Source of the DNA: Puffinus mauretanicus
Taxonomy: Eukaryota; Chordata; Aves; Procellariiformes; Procellariidae
Length of the DNA: 64,000 nt
NCBI GenBank assembly: GCA_023333565.1
Contig: JAJKFH010003701.1
Span: forward strand, 310,001-374,000
Reading direction: 5' to 3'
In this document: positions 1 through 13,306 of the stretch, piece after piece
How the letters are laid out: each line of letters begins with the position of its first letter
How positions within the stretch are numbered: the first letter of the stretch is position 1
The notes under the pieces: model-generated
Seen by the model: only the letters and a program-made list of their open reading frames with translations
The model's database searches: none
What the model was told of the DNA's origin: nothing
Made by a program: the position numbers and the translations under genes

Positions 1-3000
1 GTACTGATGCGTGAAAAGCACTCAGCATTAAATTCTTGAAATAATCAATTATTTAGTAGCTCATCACGTTTACTGTCCAGTGAAGGATCTTTATAGCAAT
101 AATGAGGTCACTGCAATCAAATTCTCTGCTTTTGGCATTTCATCTACAAAGCCTGTACACAGCCACAAAAAAAACCTTAAAAGACCGCAGTTCGGAATCT
201 GGTCCAATCTCAGCAGGAAATTATTGCTTTTTAATTCTCCCTATCTGGATGCCTTTGTGTAAAATACAGTACTCTGACTTGCAAAAGAGAGGGGCCTCTG
301 GTCATTAGAAACAGTGGGTGTTTATTGACTTCACTGGCCTCGAATCAGGCCTGTGGAATGTTGCTAGATATTCCCTAGGTGGGAAAGCCAGTTGGAAAAT
401 TGCATTCAAGGAGGTTTGGGAAGCAGCCTTTCTGAGTTAAAAAAAGAATACCCTTTAAGCGTTATATGGCATAACCTCCCTAAAGGAAAAGATGCTTTTC
501 GAAGAACAGCAGTCAAGAAATTAGTCTGAAAGATTGGCATTTACACATCGTTCTGAAATTTTTGACAATTTTACTTTTTTTTTCTTTTAAGCAAAAAGGA
601 CTCATTTTCAAGGATCTGTGATTCACAACTTTTGTTTGTTTTGCTAGACTTCTTACAGGGACTGCATTTACAGTTAGTGAGACAATAATGGGAAAACCAT
701 ATGGGATTGGAGATTTATCCTCATGAGGGTGGGTAAAGAATTATTTTATATTAATTGTTAGATGAAGGGTATGAAAATTGGGGAGGGTTTTTGAAATGGC
801 AAGATCATTTGCTGTGTTGCTGTGTCTTTGTGCTTTTCTGACAAGGGAGACTTGGGCACGGTGAAGTTGCAGTTGCAGAGTGTGTGGGTGCAGACATGTG
901 CCCACAGCTGTAGGAGTGACTGTTCTTCCTTATGGTTACAACCTGTTTCTGCAGACCTATCTTCATTTGTTACTGGTCGAAATGTGACGGTTATTTCTAA
1001 ACATAAAGAAGGAGATAAAAAATGGAGGTTTATGTTCTTTATTCTTCCCTTCCCCCTGTTTCCTCTGCCAAATATGAGGAAGATTTGAAACCTGGTTTGC
1101 TCTAATCCGAGATAGTTCTTGCTTTTTTCACAACAGGTGCTGAAGCGTTTGATGTAGAATGGTTGATGGTTACAGGAGAACTAATGACAAAAATAGGTGT
1201 CAGGAGAAGAAGAGGAGGAGTTGTTAAACTGAGAAGAAAGAAAAAAAAGGCATAATTGGAGTCACCGTTTATTTTCAATTTGCATATATTAAATATTGAT
1301 AGCTAATAGATACTCTAGTGAAAATTTAATAGTGAAAATTTTCAGAAAAATCCAGAGATTTCCTGCAGAATAAGCAAAGCCCAAGTTAGACTTTTCTAAG
1401 GTTAAAAATGCAAGCAGAAACAGATGTATTCGCTTGTAGTCAGACAGACTGATAGTTTGACAAAAAGTGCGATGTATGGTTGCAGTGAGAATTCTGCATT
1501 GCATGTCAACAGAGAAATATTTATTGGCACTACATTATATTTATGGATGCAATACCACAGCCTAAATATAGTGCCATTTTAAAATACAGTGCTAGAACTC
1601 ATTAAATACAAGCAGGAAATTTGAAATACAGTTTACTCTTAGAGATCTCTTGCTATTCACTAGTCCTTCATGTTAAAAACGTATTAAATACAGGAGGTTG
1701 GATTCAAGTTCATCACCATGGAACTCCACTAAAGCTGATGAATTTACCATTAGCTTACTTTGGCCCTGAATAAGTTGAAGGCAACAAGGGGCGTTGGTAA
1801 ATGTCAGCTCGAGTTTACAGGTCACAATTCTAGAACCAAAACAAAAACATTTATGCTGATCTGGGGAAAGAGTGACCTTGTCGACAAATAAAGCTGAGAT
1901 AGTATAGCTCCTGTCAAGGCCTGAAAGAATCTGAATATTACATAGCTGTGATAAATGCAGTTCCTTGTTATACAGAGCATGCTGAAATGGCCCAGGATCC
2001 TGGAAGGTCTGACCAGCAGTGAGTTACAAATATGCCCCCTAGCCTTTTCAGAAAGCAAAACCTCTTATTTACATTATTAGATTAGAAAAAAAAAACCTCT
2101 GGTAGCTTTAAAAATATTGTTTTTAACTAGTACAATATGCAGATAACTTGCATAGATTTGAAACCTAAACCATGTATGGTCATAGTGCTTGTATGTACCA
2201 GTGTATAACTTCCAGACAGACACATCTCCAGTTCAATAAATAAGCTGAATTTGTATTAAATTAGAGGTATACCTAAGCTGACTTCAGTTACTCAAGGACT
2301 AAATGTACAGCTTCATTCTTAAATATTGCAGTTCTCAGATAGGTTTGTGCATTCTCCTAGGGTTTCATGGCTGCCAGTGCCCTGGCTAGAGGGTTCCAGC
2401 CGCACCAACAATGCTTAGGCATGCTGCAGTCATGCTTTAGTTTGTGCACAGTCAAAGCATGTACAGTGCTTTCTTTGTCCTTGATGTATCTGATAGAAAA
2501 TTTAGGCCTCATTTGTATATTAGACTGTGGTTTCATCCTTTGCACTGGGAATATAAAAGAAAATTATGGAACTCAGCAGGTATGCTCATTTATGGGGAAA
2601 AATAAAAGCAATATCCAAAACAGAAATGAAATTCTTGTCCTGCTGGAGACCATGGCAGTTTTCATGTTGATTCCAGTGTGACAAAATTTCAATCAGAATC
2701 ATAAACGAGTCCATAAGAAGTTTTCTCAGAGAAATATCCTTTCCTCATCTTTGTTTCAATATTTTCCGACTCTTAGGCTAATACGCAGTTGTGAAATCTT
2801 CTATCCCATTAAGCAAATCAGGTAAACATGGTTGTGTCTAAATGCATGTATGAACAAAATGATTTTTTCCATGGTTTTAAGCTAAGATGTTTCTTCAGAT
2901 ACCTACATTAATCTTTAAGCTAAAGAGAGAGTAAATGGGAAGTGCTGGTGCATGTAGTTAAATATTTATTAAAGTAGATGTGGAACTAAATGAGGAAAAG

Positions 3001-6000
3001 TGAAGAAGATGTGAAGACCTGGAGGGGCAACAGTGTTTAGATTTATCTAAATCTAAAGAATATTTCAGCAACAAGAAAAAGCCTCATTTTCCTTTCTTGA
3101 TCAGTTTGTAGCTGTTAAAGTGCTGACAGCCAGTGTATTGGAAGATCTTGCCTCCCCTCTGAGATTTGAGTGGGAGATAAAATTACTGCAGTAGGAAAAA
3201 GAGTGGAATCTCAACTACACTAAAAAAAGAAAAAACAGACAAAAAAACCAAAACAAATCCTATACACTGTGCCAGAAAGTGCTTATCAGTTTTTCAGTTC
3301 TTATACAAAGGGCACAAGCCCTACTGGCTTCTGGTAAGACTTGTGCTTCTAATCTGTTTAGATGAAAATCCCAACCTGTTGTGGATTTGTCTTTCACCAC
3401 CATCCCCCATCTCCAGACAATGGGCCGTATTCCTCTTAGTGCAGAAATCGTATGGTAACCACTTGTGCTTAACCCAACTTCTTCTTGTGGTCTGTCTGTC
3501 TGGACTGAGCATGGTAGTACTCTGCAGAGATGCTGAGTTCTTGGCTTTTTGTCAAACTGAGGTAAATTCTGAGGCTTAAAGCTCCTTTGCTTTTTGCTGA
3601 AGTCTTTAGACTAGTACAGAAAAGAAATATTACTGACTGTGTCAATAATACTTCCCTTTCCTGAAATCCTCCCTCTGTGAAAACATGATTTGCAACACTT
3701 TCAGTGACTTCATACTTAGACGATTTGAAGAGTTCAAGGTTAACATACTGTCTGATAAAATGATGATGATTTTATGACTGGATGGAAACGTCTCCTTGAC
3801 TTCTTTTAAAGATGGAGACAGGCTGGGGTGGGGAGGTCTGTCTTGGAACTGCGTCACCTCAAGGCACATAAATTTCACTTCTAGGGCTACTGTTGTCATG
3901 CAGCTGGAGAGCCTGTCTTTTGCATAGCTCTGTGGCTCTGGGTCATATGCAAAAGTGCAAATTCCTTTATTACAAATTTGTAAGCCTTGTGTGCATTTAT
4001 TGTATTTTTTTAATTACTTAGATTGCGTTAAAGAAAGCAAACAGAACTGTCCCCACAACCTTTTGGAAGAGGCACATTTTTGTGAAGTTTGGTCAGTATG
4101 AAAAATGCAATGGAAAATATATGGCGGTCAACAACTGACAAGGATGAAATGAGGATTTTTATTTTTCACCTACTTCCCATTTAGGAAGAGAAACTCAAGG
4201 GGTTTTTTCATAAATGATGATTATCTGAAATAGATGCAAATAACTTTTGATCTCTCTCCAAGAGGCCGCCTTGTCTTTCATTCAATTCTTGAAGATTCTT
4301 CCCAAGCTGACTTCTGTACTAGGGCAAATCCAAATATGCAAAGACAGAACAACAAAAAAAAAGTTATTCTATTTCCATGGCAACATCAATTCACATTCTG
4401 CAGGTACAACAGCTGCCAGTTAGTCCACTCATGAAATGAAAGCTCCTGAAGGCTCTTTATACTGTAGCATTTCGCCAAAAATAACTTGGCATGCCACAGT
4501 TTTCCCACAAACCCACTGAGAGAGTGAGATTAAACTGACTGGCAAGCAGATTGTCAACTCGTTTAGTGTCTTCATGCTAAGAGGAAGAAAACAGTCTCTG
4601 AACATTTGAGAGGGAAAAACCTGATGTTTATGGTTGGCACATTATTTTCATGGCCTAAAAGGTAAAATATTTATGCTGTTGAAAGGAATATGAAATATCT
4701 TCTGCCTCCTTCACCCCAAGGGCACCGGGTAATTTGTTTTCCAGCAGAAAACTATTGTAGTTACATGCACTCTGATTTAGAATTAATCAGTATTTTTTGA
4801 AGTTACAGTGACAAAACTAGGCAGTTACTTGAAATGAATTCTAATGGAAATAAATCAGTTTCTCTTAGTCAGACTTGGACTTTCTAGTGACATTTTCTGA
4901 GGGAGACAAAATTATTACTTTCATAACCATTTTATGATGAAGTTCTGTCAGTAATTAGATATAACCACATGATACTAAAATTGGTATCACTGTTACCTGT
5001 CTTGAGCAGATCTTAATGTGAAGCAGGTGTTGTATGAGTGCTTCATAGAAGTATTCAATATGAGGCAGTAAGAAAAAAATGTAAGGCTTTTTTTGGCAAG
5101 TGCATAGGTAGTGTTTAGACCTGTAATTACAACTGATTAACTTAATTAAAACTGGGATAGACAATCCTGAGCTGATTTTTTAGAAACCTGTGCAAATAGG
5201 CCATCATCAAGAAGGAGTTGCCGTGATGTGGTTTTTAATGGTAGTCTTGGGAAAGTGACTGCAGTGTACTGAAAATCAACTCCTGCTGGAGAAAAAGTGG
5301 GAATTTTACCATTTAAATCTAGACAGAAATAAAAGGATTCCTTAAGGAAAGTGCTTAAAATCTTTCTAATTTAAATTTGTAAAGCAAATAATTTAATTTA
5401 ATGATAATATTTTCTTGAGAGATTTTGCCTTCATTTATCTCCAAAGCTCTGCAGACCTGCCAGCCAGTTGAGTTTACTGGTGAGTTACCGCTTCAGGAGG
5501 TAGCCGACCTGCCAAATGAGTTAGATTTGGGTATAAGTTAGATTTAGGCCCATGAAGCAGGCTGATTTAGGTTATGTTGGAATTAGGATTTTAAAACCTC
5601 TCTGCCCATGTTAGCAGATTTATACATCATTCTGAGCTGCCATTGTAAACTCTAAGCATGCCCACCATGAGCGTGTTCAGGTAGTTAAAAGGCTACATTC
5701 AAACACTGAAATTTTCTACAGCTGCAGAAGAAAAGATTGTTTACACACAGGCATAAAAAATGTAGCCCCATGTTATTTTTCTTTTTTATGTATTCGTCGC
5801 TGCTGGTGGATGATATTACAATATTGTGCAGTGTATTTAAACCACTACAAGTGACATTTAGTACAGTAATGTATTCACTGTGTGTTTTTCACCTTAACTG
5901 TTGAATTGCTCACTAATTTTTGATAATGTTTGATGCTTTTGATAATGTAATTTTTCATACGTAATAATGATTAATGTAATTTATTTCACTTTTGGCCAAT

Positions 6001-7079
6001 TTGTTTATATTTTAACTTTTACCTATAACATAGCCAATGGTAGGGAACCCCACTTTGATGTTTTGAAGATGCAATGTGCAAATATTGCCACCTAAACATA
6101 ATCAGATTCTCTGGGGAATCTTCTGTACTGGAATTCCTTTTAGTTAATGTATTTCTTTGGAAATACTGCTTTTGAAACTCTTCTCACATATGCCTTGGGA
6201 ATGCATCCAGGAATACTAGTGTGCTTATTTTGTTTTAAGAGCTAATGTATCCAGTGACCATATTTTGTTAAAATTATTATTAGTTTTTTTAATTTGTGGC
6301 CTGTATTGCAGAGGGTGTATGATATATCCTTTTATCTGAACATGAGGTGACTCACAAGTGTGCATTAAACACAGGCCTTCTAGTATGACACCTAGTGGGC
6401 AATCCACACAGTCCTGGAATGCTCTTCACATTAGGCAAGGATGATTAGCTTTTATCAAATCCACAAACGCGGCATGTGAGAATAATATGCGAAGAAGGCA
6501 TAAACATTTCCAGGGGATCCTTATTGATGTCAGTCTGTCTTACTTCCATGACCTGTAATGCACCACTCTTCTGTCATTTAAAGGAACATCAGGTATTTCC
6601 CGTCTCGTTCACACCGTTAGATGCTACCATCGGCCATTAGAACACACATCAGTGCAACATGGATGCTTTTAATGGTATCTGTTAATACAGGAGAAAGTCA
6701 GACAAGGCAGTTCACATTTTGGTAATGTACCGTTAAAACGCAAAAAAAAGAATAACAGTGAAAACAGCAGGGCCATTCATTCAACTCATTTTCATTAGGA
6801 AAGGCAATGTGCTGTGTCTCTGGTCATTCTGAGAACAAATATCCTCGTCAAGTAAAGTGTTGGTATCTCACTCATTAAGTAAAAGTAACTTGAATTCTAC
6901 AGGGTGCTCAGAAAGACTACAGCCTCCCTCTCTGGTTTTTGCAAAACCAGAATCTTTGTATTTTTCCAACCTGTCTTTCTCCTGTTTTCCATAGGAATTT
7001 TTATATCCTATTTACCAATAGTATCTGCGTGACCTTACTGTATTTTGTGTATTGAGTACTGGCATTTAGCCTTCCAGTG
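1..7079. other. AT-rich non-coding stretch, nothing firm
   Basis: No frame here exceeds about 100 codons or carries a recognisable domain, and I see no LINE, LTR or RNA gene. Two small patterns stand out. The octamer AAATACAG recurs several times between about 1580 and 1695. Around 5915-5990 the phrases TTGATAATGT and TAATGTAATTT are each repeated in a very AT-rich patch. Either could be chance or part of a conserved non-coding element; the sequence alone does not decide. Confidence 0.6.
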
Positions 7080-7185
7080 CTCTGAGAAGTAGAGGCAAGC
7101 CATCATACTCTCTAAGAGATGTGGAACTGAAGCACAGAGAGTGGTAAAAGAGTGAGCGTATACAGTCAGAAACGGAACTCTTCAT
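7080..7185. repeat. Possible MIR/L2-type ancient repeat relic
   Basis: The stretch around 7115-7150 contains GGAACTGAAGCACAGAGAG followed by a purine-rich tail. This resembles the conserved core shared by old tetrapod MIR/L2-type repeats (gaaactgaggcacagagag). The match is short and the flanks are unrecognisable, so orientation and family are uncertain and chance similarity is possible. Confidence 0.3.
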
Positions 7186-10138
7186 TCTCACTTTACCATA
7201 CTAATGTCTTGATATTCCCCTGTAGGTCTTCTTAATCCACATTCTCGTGTTTTTTCCACCTCTTCCATTGCATCTATCGAATGAGAAAAGTTGGTAGTAC
7301 TTCTTCACACACAGTCACATACTGGTGCTCCAGACCTTGATGCAGCATGGAGATGCCATATGAAGCTTTCTTTCAAGCTGTCTTTGATAAAGCAAGGAGC
7401 AATCTAGCAGCAAGATGCTCCATGCTGGCTCATTTTAAACTCCCTCAGATATGCTCTTCAGCTGTCTTCTGCAATGATGGGCCAATAATAAACACATCCT
7501 GCCTGTAGTGAGGTCTAACTAATTAAGCAAAGTTATTAAGTCATTTAATCTGCAACAACTTCACTGTGACAGCATTTTGGTGGAATATGCATCTCAGTAA
7601 AACTTTATGCTATGCTGTGCACTGTACAGATAAGTATATTTTGCAGGCCAGTGTGTCCTACAGAACATGGACCGTGCCAGCAGACAAGGTTGCACCACTG
7701 AACAAAGCAGTCCCACGACAGCAAGGGGCTGTGCAGATGAGGAGTGACTGCTATGGAAGTATGGAAGAAGTCATGTAACAAAGTCATTATCTCAGCTCAC
7801 CAAAAGGGATTAAGATGACAGCTTCTTAAATCTTTACAGGACTTTGTGGGATACAGACAAAGGCTGGCTTTGTGTTAAGGAGGCTAGTGTCTCCAGATTC
7901 CCTTTACCGGTGTAGAAAGGCTGCCACTCGGACACATACTGCAGAGGGACATATTTCTCTTCATGGACTGAATCTTTATAGTTCACCTGTTTCCTCTCAT
8001 TCTTGAGAGGTTACATGGGGAAGACTTGAAGATTCGTGCAACTGGGACTATTTGGCAGTGCAACTGGAGGTGAACAGCTTGATAAATTAATAACGTTGGG
8101 TGAAGCTGAATGGTAAAGGAAAGGTATTAAAAGCAAAGAGCAGAAGTTTATTGGTGATGCAGTGGAAGAGGCAAAGACATGGAGGGGTGCAAACGGAAAA
8201 GATACACCCACAAGCCACATTTTGCATGCTCTGGAAAAGAGAGAGATCCTTGCCATAAAAAAGAAACAGGGGAAATCCATGGACTGTGCTTGAAATAATT
8301 AATTTTCTTTAAAAATGTTTAAGCAATTCAAAATGGTAGTCAACTACAGATACTAAAATGCATACGAAAAAAGACCTCTCTGTAGTTACCAGTAATAGGA
8401 AATAAATGAGGGGAAAACCAGTCAGAAGGAGTTTGCATCTGGATTACTTGGAAGTGGGGCACCTAATAGAGATTTAGCCCCTAAAACTGCGCCTGCATCT
8501 GTTGTCCCACCACCACCTCTTGTCTGGTACTGTGCTTGGGGTCAAGTGAGGATCTTCTCCTGCCTCTCTCTCACACAAATACCAAATATAGATTGCCACT
8601 ACTACTGAGCAGTTTGCAATCTTTAGTGAGAGACTGACCTAGATTTTCTCGTGGATCTTCCTGCATAGCATGGCTTAAAGGCTGTAACCTCATCCTCCCT
8701 CCCTAGGCTACAGGTCCCATCCTCTTTGAGGCAGAATGTCTGTCTCAATTTCTCTAATCTTTAACTCACAACTTTTCAAAGCCATTTTTCTCTCCTTGTT
8801 TCTCTGCCACTATGCTGTTCTGTCCTCTCCAAATACAGACAAGAAAATAAATATCGCAAATCAATGTACTTTAGTACATGTAAACTGTTTTAATGGAATC
8901 CATGGATTACAAATGAGGCTTAAGTGCTGGGTAATGAGGTACATTTAGCAATAAATGAAAATATAATTTTATGCCAGATAATGAGAAATTAGACACTGGA
9001 TAGATAGAATGGACAGATATAGAGGTAGGAGCTTGTTCCATGAAGAACAAGTTCCCCAGCAAAGGTGCCATTAACTTAGGAAATAAACCCAAGCAGCAAA
9101 TTTAAGTATGTTTGCCTTAATAAACCCTAATGGCAAATTTAGGTACATTAATCTTAGGATCCACAAATACCTGGTGTATAGAACTATTCTATTCTCATTT
9201 CCCTTCAGAAAACATTTAATTTTGACTGCTCTTTCTTCTGAAGTTGAATATTTTTTTCCAGGGATAGCCTAGTTGTTGCTAAACTTACATGCCACATTTC
9301 TCCCATGGGATCTAACAAAATAATCATAGCAAATTCATGATAATGAGATGCACTCCCCAAAACAATTAAGAGCACAGTTTAATTTAAACATAGAAAGACT
9401 GGTCGTAGCAAAGATGAAATAGAACATATTGAACTACAGGATTCGCTGTTAACAGAAAGAAGACATATTTGGCTTTATAAGAATAGAAGAGTTTTGGCTA
9501 CTGATTTAATGTTATGTTTCTATTCAATGTACTTCCCAATATAGTCATCATTTTCATAACAGAATGAAATAATATTTCTTTGGAATCTATTTTTTCTGCT
9601 CTTTTTGACTGCAGGAAAAATGAAAAGGTCATTTTCTTTTATAAAATATGTCGGTAAATTGTGACTTACTAAAACTTTCTTGGACCCAATTCCACAAATC
9701 CCCCCAGTGCTTAGTTAACAAGATGGTCACCACGTTCGTGCGATGTGGACACACATCCCACATTAAAATTTGTGCTATTAGATAACAATCTATGGGAGGT
9801 TGATAACTTTTGCTCACTACAAAGCAAGGCTGGACTTGTAGACTGGGAAATGTGTTCCCTGAAGCTTTCAGTTCCCTGCAGTCCCAGCGTGTTAGCAGAG
9901 AGAGCTTGGGGATCAAAGCGAACATGCTTTCCAGGTACTTGAATGTAGCCCATTTTGGTGCTTGCCCAGCCCATCCTGAACTTTGACATGTCACTTCACT
10001 CATAGAGACTAAAACAGACGTGCAAGTATGTGATAAGACGATCACAAGAATTCAAATGCAGTCTGCAAGACTTTTCTTTTCCTTTTCACTGCTTTGCAAA
10101 GCTATCATTTTAGGTGCACATTAATCTGATCTGACCAG
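7186..10138. other. Non-coding stretch, nothing firm
   Basis: Only short open frames are present. The longest, on the minus strand and running past the end of this stretch (9629-10045, 138 codons), has no domain, no compositional signal and no good splice or start context. No repeat family was recognised. Confidence 0.55.
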
Positions 10139-10148
10139 GAATCGAACT

Positions 10149-10164
10149 GGGGTGGGGGGGCGGG
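10149..10164 (+). promoter_or_regulatory. Canonical G-quadruplex motif
   Basis: The run GGGGTGGGGGGGCGGG supplies four G-tracts of at least three with one-base loops, which meets the usual G4 rule, in otherwise AT-rich DNA. It lies 85 bases before a perfect DR1 element. Whether it folds, or belongs to an enhancer or promoter, is inference. Confidence 0.55.
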
Positions 10165-10248
10165 AAGTCCAAACATATGAACATGTCCATTAAGCAAAGT
10201 TCTCTGCAGAGCAATGCATTCAGAAGTTAATTACAACTGAATCTTTCC

Positions 10249-10261
10249 TGACCTTTGACCT
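10249..10261 (-). promoter_or_regulatory. Perfect DR1 nuclear-receptor element
   Basis: TGACCTTTGACCT is the reverse complement of AGGTCA-A-AGGTCA, the exact DR1 consensus bound by HNF4, PPAR-RXR, RXR homodimers and COUP-TF. A GATA-type TTATCT follows at 10264. A 13-base exact match is rare in a window this size but not significant across a genome. No gene is visible nearby, so a distal enhancer would be the likely setting if it is functional. Confidence 0.45.
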
Positions 10262-13250
10262 TTTTATCTCTTGAAGCTTGGGTAGATTTGTTTCTGGCTG
10301 AAAGGAAGAAGCTAAAGAAACTGGTTAAAAGCCCACAATCATAGTATCATTAATTGTTTCTCCTGCAGGTTAAAAATTTGTAGGTTAGCACTGGTGTTTG
10401 GTCCTTGCAATGACTCATTAGTGAAACATACAGTACCAGCTCCTGGAAAATAAGATCAACTGTCTAAATTGAGTATCTTTAATTACTTAGAGTATTCATT
10501 CTTTTTGCCCTTACTCAAGACCAAATGCCATGTTGCTAATATTGTCTCAGCGCACAAGTGTTGTTGGTGGAGATAAGTCTGTAACAAAGCCCTGACAGTA
10601 GTCATTCATCTTTAAGATTAATGGAGCAATTCTATACATTGATTATGTATTAATGAAACATGAGTGTGGTACACTGTAATGAATGTTTCTCCAGCAGCCT
10701 GTAAAGATGCTTTGTGGCAACACATGACCACTGAGCGTGGTTGTTTCCATTCACTGTGAGAAACTGTCGCTGGTACTCCTATTTTATGTGATCTTATGTC
10801 ATTGTGCACATGAATGAAATTAAGGCCAAATGTTTATTATTGCCTGTCCTCATTAATTACAAATATATGTTTATTTCATAATAATCAGCAAAGTGTGAGG
10901 CTAAAATATTTTTCTTACTGGTCCCTGAGAAAATGCAAATAGCACTAACAGTGTTTTGGGTTTCTTTAGTTAGAAGCACTGTTTGTCACTGTCACTGAGC
11001 AGGCCCCAAGTGACCTTGTTTTGCGAGTGGAGGTCTCAAGGGAATAGTATAATTGAAGTACTCCAAACTGAAAGTTACTCTCTGACCATCATCTGTGCAT
11101 TAGCCTGGTTGCTTATCGGTATAGGCTACTATGATTACTATAAGGAGGTATGAAATGAAGGAAACTCAACCAGGACAATGCTATTATAGTCAAATTTTAC
11201 AGTTGTGAATTAGAGCACCTGTAAAAAAAGTAGATGTTACCGTCGGGAAGACTGCCATATTTTCAAAATGATGGAAAAGCAATTATTTAGGTTAAGTCCC
11301 TTGTTTCTAAAGATTACAAAGTATTTAGTGTGAAATTCATTAACAGATTTGGGAAACAGCTACCACTTCTCTCAGCCCAAAGGTTTTATGCAAAGTATTG
11401 TAACAGTAAGCAACTTCCAAAAATCTAACTTTTGTTCCCAAATTGCCTGATGGAAGAGGTGAAATCTCTACAACGCAACATGGGAACTGTAATTGAAGTT
11501 CAACATTTTCAAAGGTTTCTAAGGGATTTGTCTTGCTGATTCTACCCAAAACCCTCTACCTACTTTTAAAGATAAAAAAAATACAATGCCAGAGTGAAAC
11601 AATAATTTTTGTTCAAAGATGATATGATTTTTCTTATTTCAAAAAGAAGATAATTTCAGAAAGAATGCTGAATGATTCAATCACTGGTGTTATGTATTCA
11701 AATCTGCACTTATCACCAATGAGTATCACTCTAAAAATGTATTTTCAAAATAATGAGAACAGGAAAACTGTGGCCTCTTTCCAGATGTCTTCCTAGAGTT
11801 GACACGTGATATAAAAATATCCAGTCAGGGTTATCACCATATCAGCTCTACCACTAGTAACAATATTTGGGGAACCCCTGTGCATACAGGTATAACTTGT
11901 TGCTATCACATTCATCATGGGTATGACAGAGAAAAAGTTCTCCTGTAATATGACAATACTTTTCGTTTGTAGCTTGTTGAATAAGACACCTTTTGGAAAT
12001 TAAGGATGAGGAGATTTGAAAAAGACAGTGAAAGACAGACAGATTATCCCCATATTATTAAAAAATAAACATCTGCCTTCCTTTCCCTTCACTAATTTAG
12101 ATATTCACCCAAAGTGAGACAAAGTCCTTGAATTAGGCTGAAGAAGAGTTCATTGTTTTAAAGCAGACATCCATCATACTGTCTACATAGGCAAATACAG
12201 AGGTACGTCAATGTATCTGGGCAAAAGTCAATGGAGAAGCTCTTCTGACAACATTGTTTTTATTTGAATTGTGATATCTCAAGCTTTGCAATGCCTCAAG
12301 CTTTGATTTGCTTCAGGCTTTAGAGCTGTAAGTAAAGGAGAGGAGGTTCAACCAAAAAAGGTTCCTTGTCCTACAGCTTTCAGCTATTAGGTGACTGCAA
12401 CCTCCAATGCCATTTCTGCAAGTATAGAACATCACAGGATTTTAAACTGAATTGGAACTTTCTTTCGAAAAGTTTTCCATTTTAAATTTCATAGTTCTTG
12501 CAGGTATGTGACACACTAAGTATCAAAGCTCGGGTGGGTAAGACTGAAGACATATGTCAGCTCAATGAGAAAATGAGCACTTGCTTACTTGCTTATTCTA
12601 GTTATTGTATGACAGTGACAAGAGGCAGATTTTCATGTCAGAAATCTGTTAATAGTTTTCTTTTGGTAATTCAGAATGGTTGATGACTAAAGTAACTGGA
12701 ATTTGCCTGTCAAAGTTATAGTCCCAGCCAAGGCTGCTGTGTCTGCAGTACAGCAGAAGTAGATTCAAGTCAAAATAACTCGCTGTATTAAGTTCTGATG
12801 TAAGCCTTCAGGGCCCAAAAAGACAGAGAAAAGAAGAAAAAGCAATTAGATATCATGATATGTCAGAGGACTATATATTTTCAGAAATAGTAAAGGCAGA
12901 AGGAATAAATTATAATCTGGTTTCCCCTTATGGATCGCATAAGCCATATAATTTAATGCAGACCTCGATTACTACACTGTTTAACTCAAGTATTGAAATA
13001 TGTTTCCTTGACACTATTAACGTTGAGATAATAATTATATTTCCCCTCATATTTCAGTGTAATTAACTTTTAATTTACATATTCTACGCTATTAAATGCA
13101 GATATGCAAATATACTGAAATCTAACTTACAGCGTTAAATAACGGTCAGCTGGAAAAACACTGAAATGAGGAAAAATTTTAGTGTTTTTTCTGTGAAATT
13201 AGGGCTGGGGAATAGCTGTCTCTTGGCGTGGCTGCAGACTTGAAAATGGA
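10262..13250. other. Non-coding, with a FOX/homeodomain/octamer motif cluster
   Basis: No coding signal. Between 10,831 and 10,940 there are two forkhead-like TGTTTAT sites (10,831 and 10,868), an ATTAATTA homeodomain core (about 10,852) and an octamer ATGCAAAT (10,933). Such clusters are common in AT-rich DNA but also typical of conserved developmental enhancers. Around 12,280-12,325 a weak 17-18 base period (CTCAAGCTTTG and variants) is visible. Confidence 0.4.
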
Positions 13251-13255
13251 GGAGG

Positions 13256-13306
13256 AAAAAAAAAAAAGCTTAGCTCTAATTTAACTTTTTTTTTTTTTTT
13301 TTTTTT
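13256..13306. repeat. Poly-A run followed by 21-base poly-T run
   Basis: A run of 12 A at about 13,256-13,267 is followed 18 bases later by 21 T at 13,286-13,306. The pair can form a long A:T hairpin. It may be a homopolymer microsatellite or the tail of an inserted sequence whose body has decayed; no element body is recognisable beside it. Confidence 0.8.

Noticed and set aside
1137..1198. Exon-like segment after TTTTTTCACAACAG with an open frame (GAEAFDVEWLMVTGELMTKIG)
   Set aside because: Only one frame is open, the donor is weak (ATAG|GTGTCA), and no homology could be recalled.
9629..10045. 138-codon frame on the minus strand
   Set aside because: No domain, no compositional bias, no splice or promoter context; this length is expected by chance in 64 kb and six frames.
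10136..10160. tRNA-like B-box (GTTCGATTC on the minus strand)
   Set aside because: No A-box, no cloverleaf and no acceptor stem can be fitted nearby; the T-arm stem does not pair.
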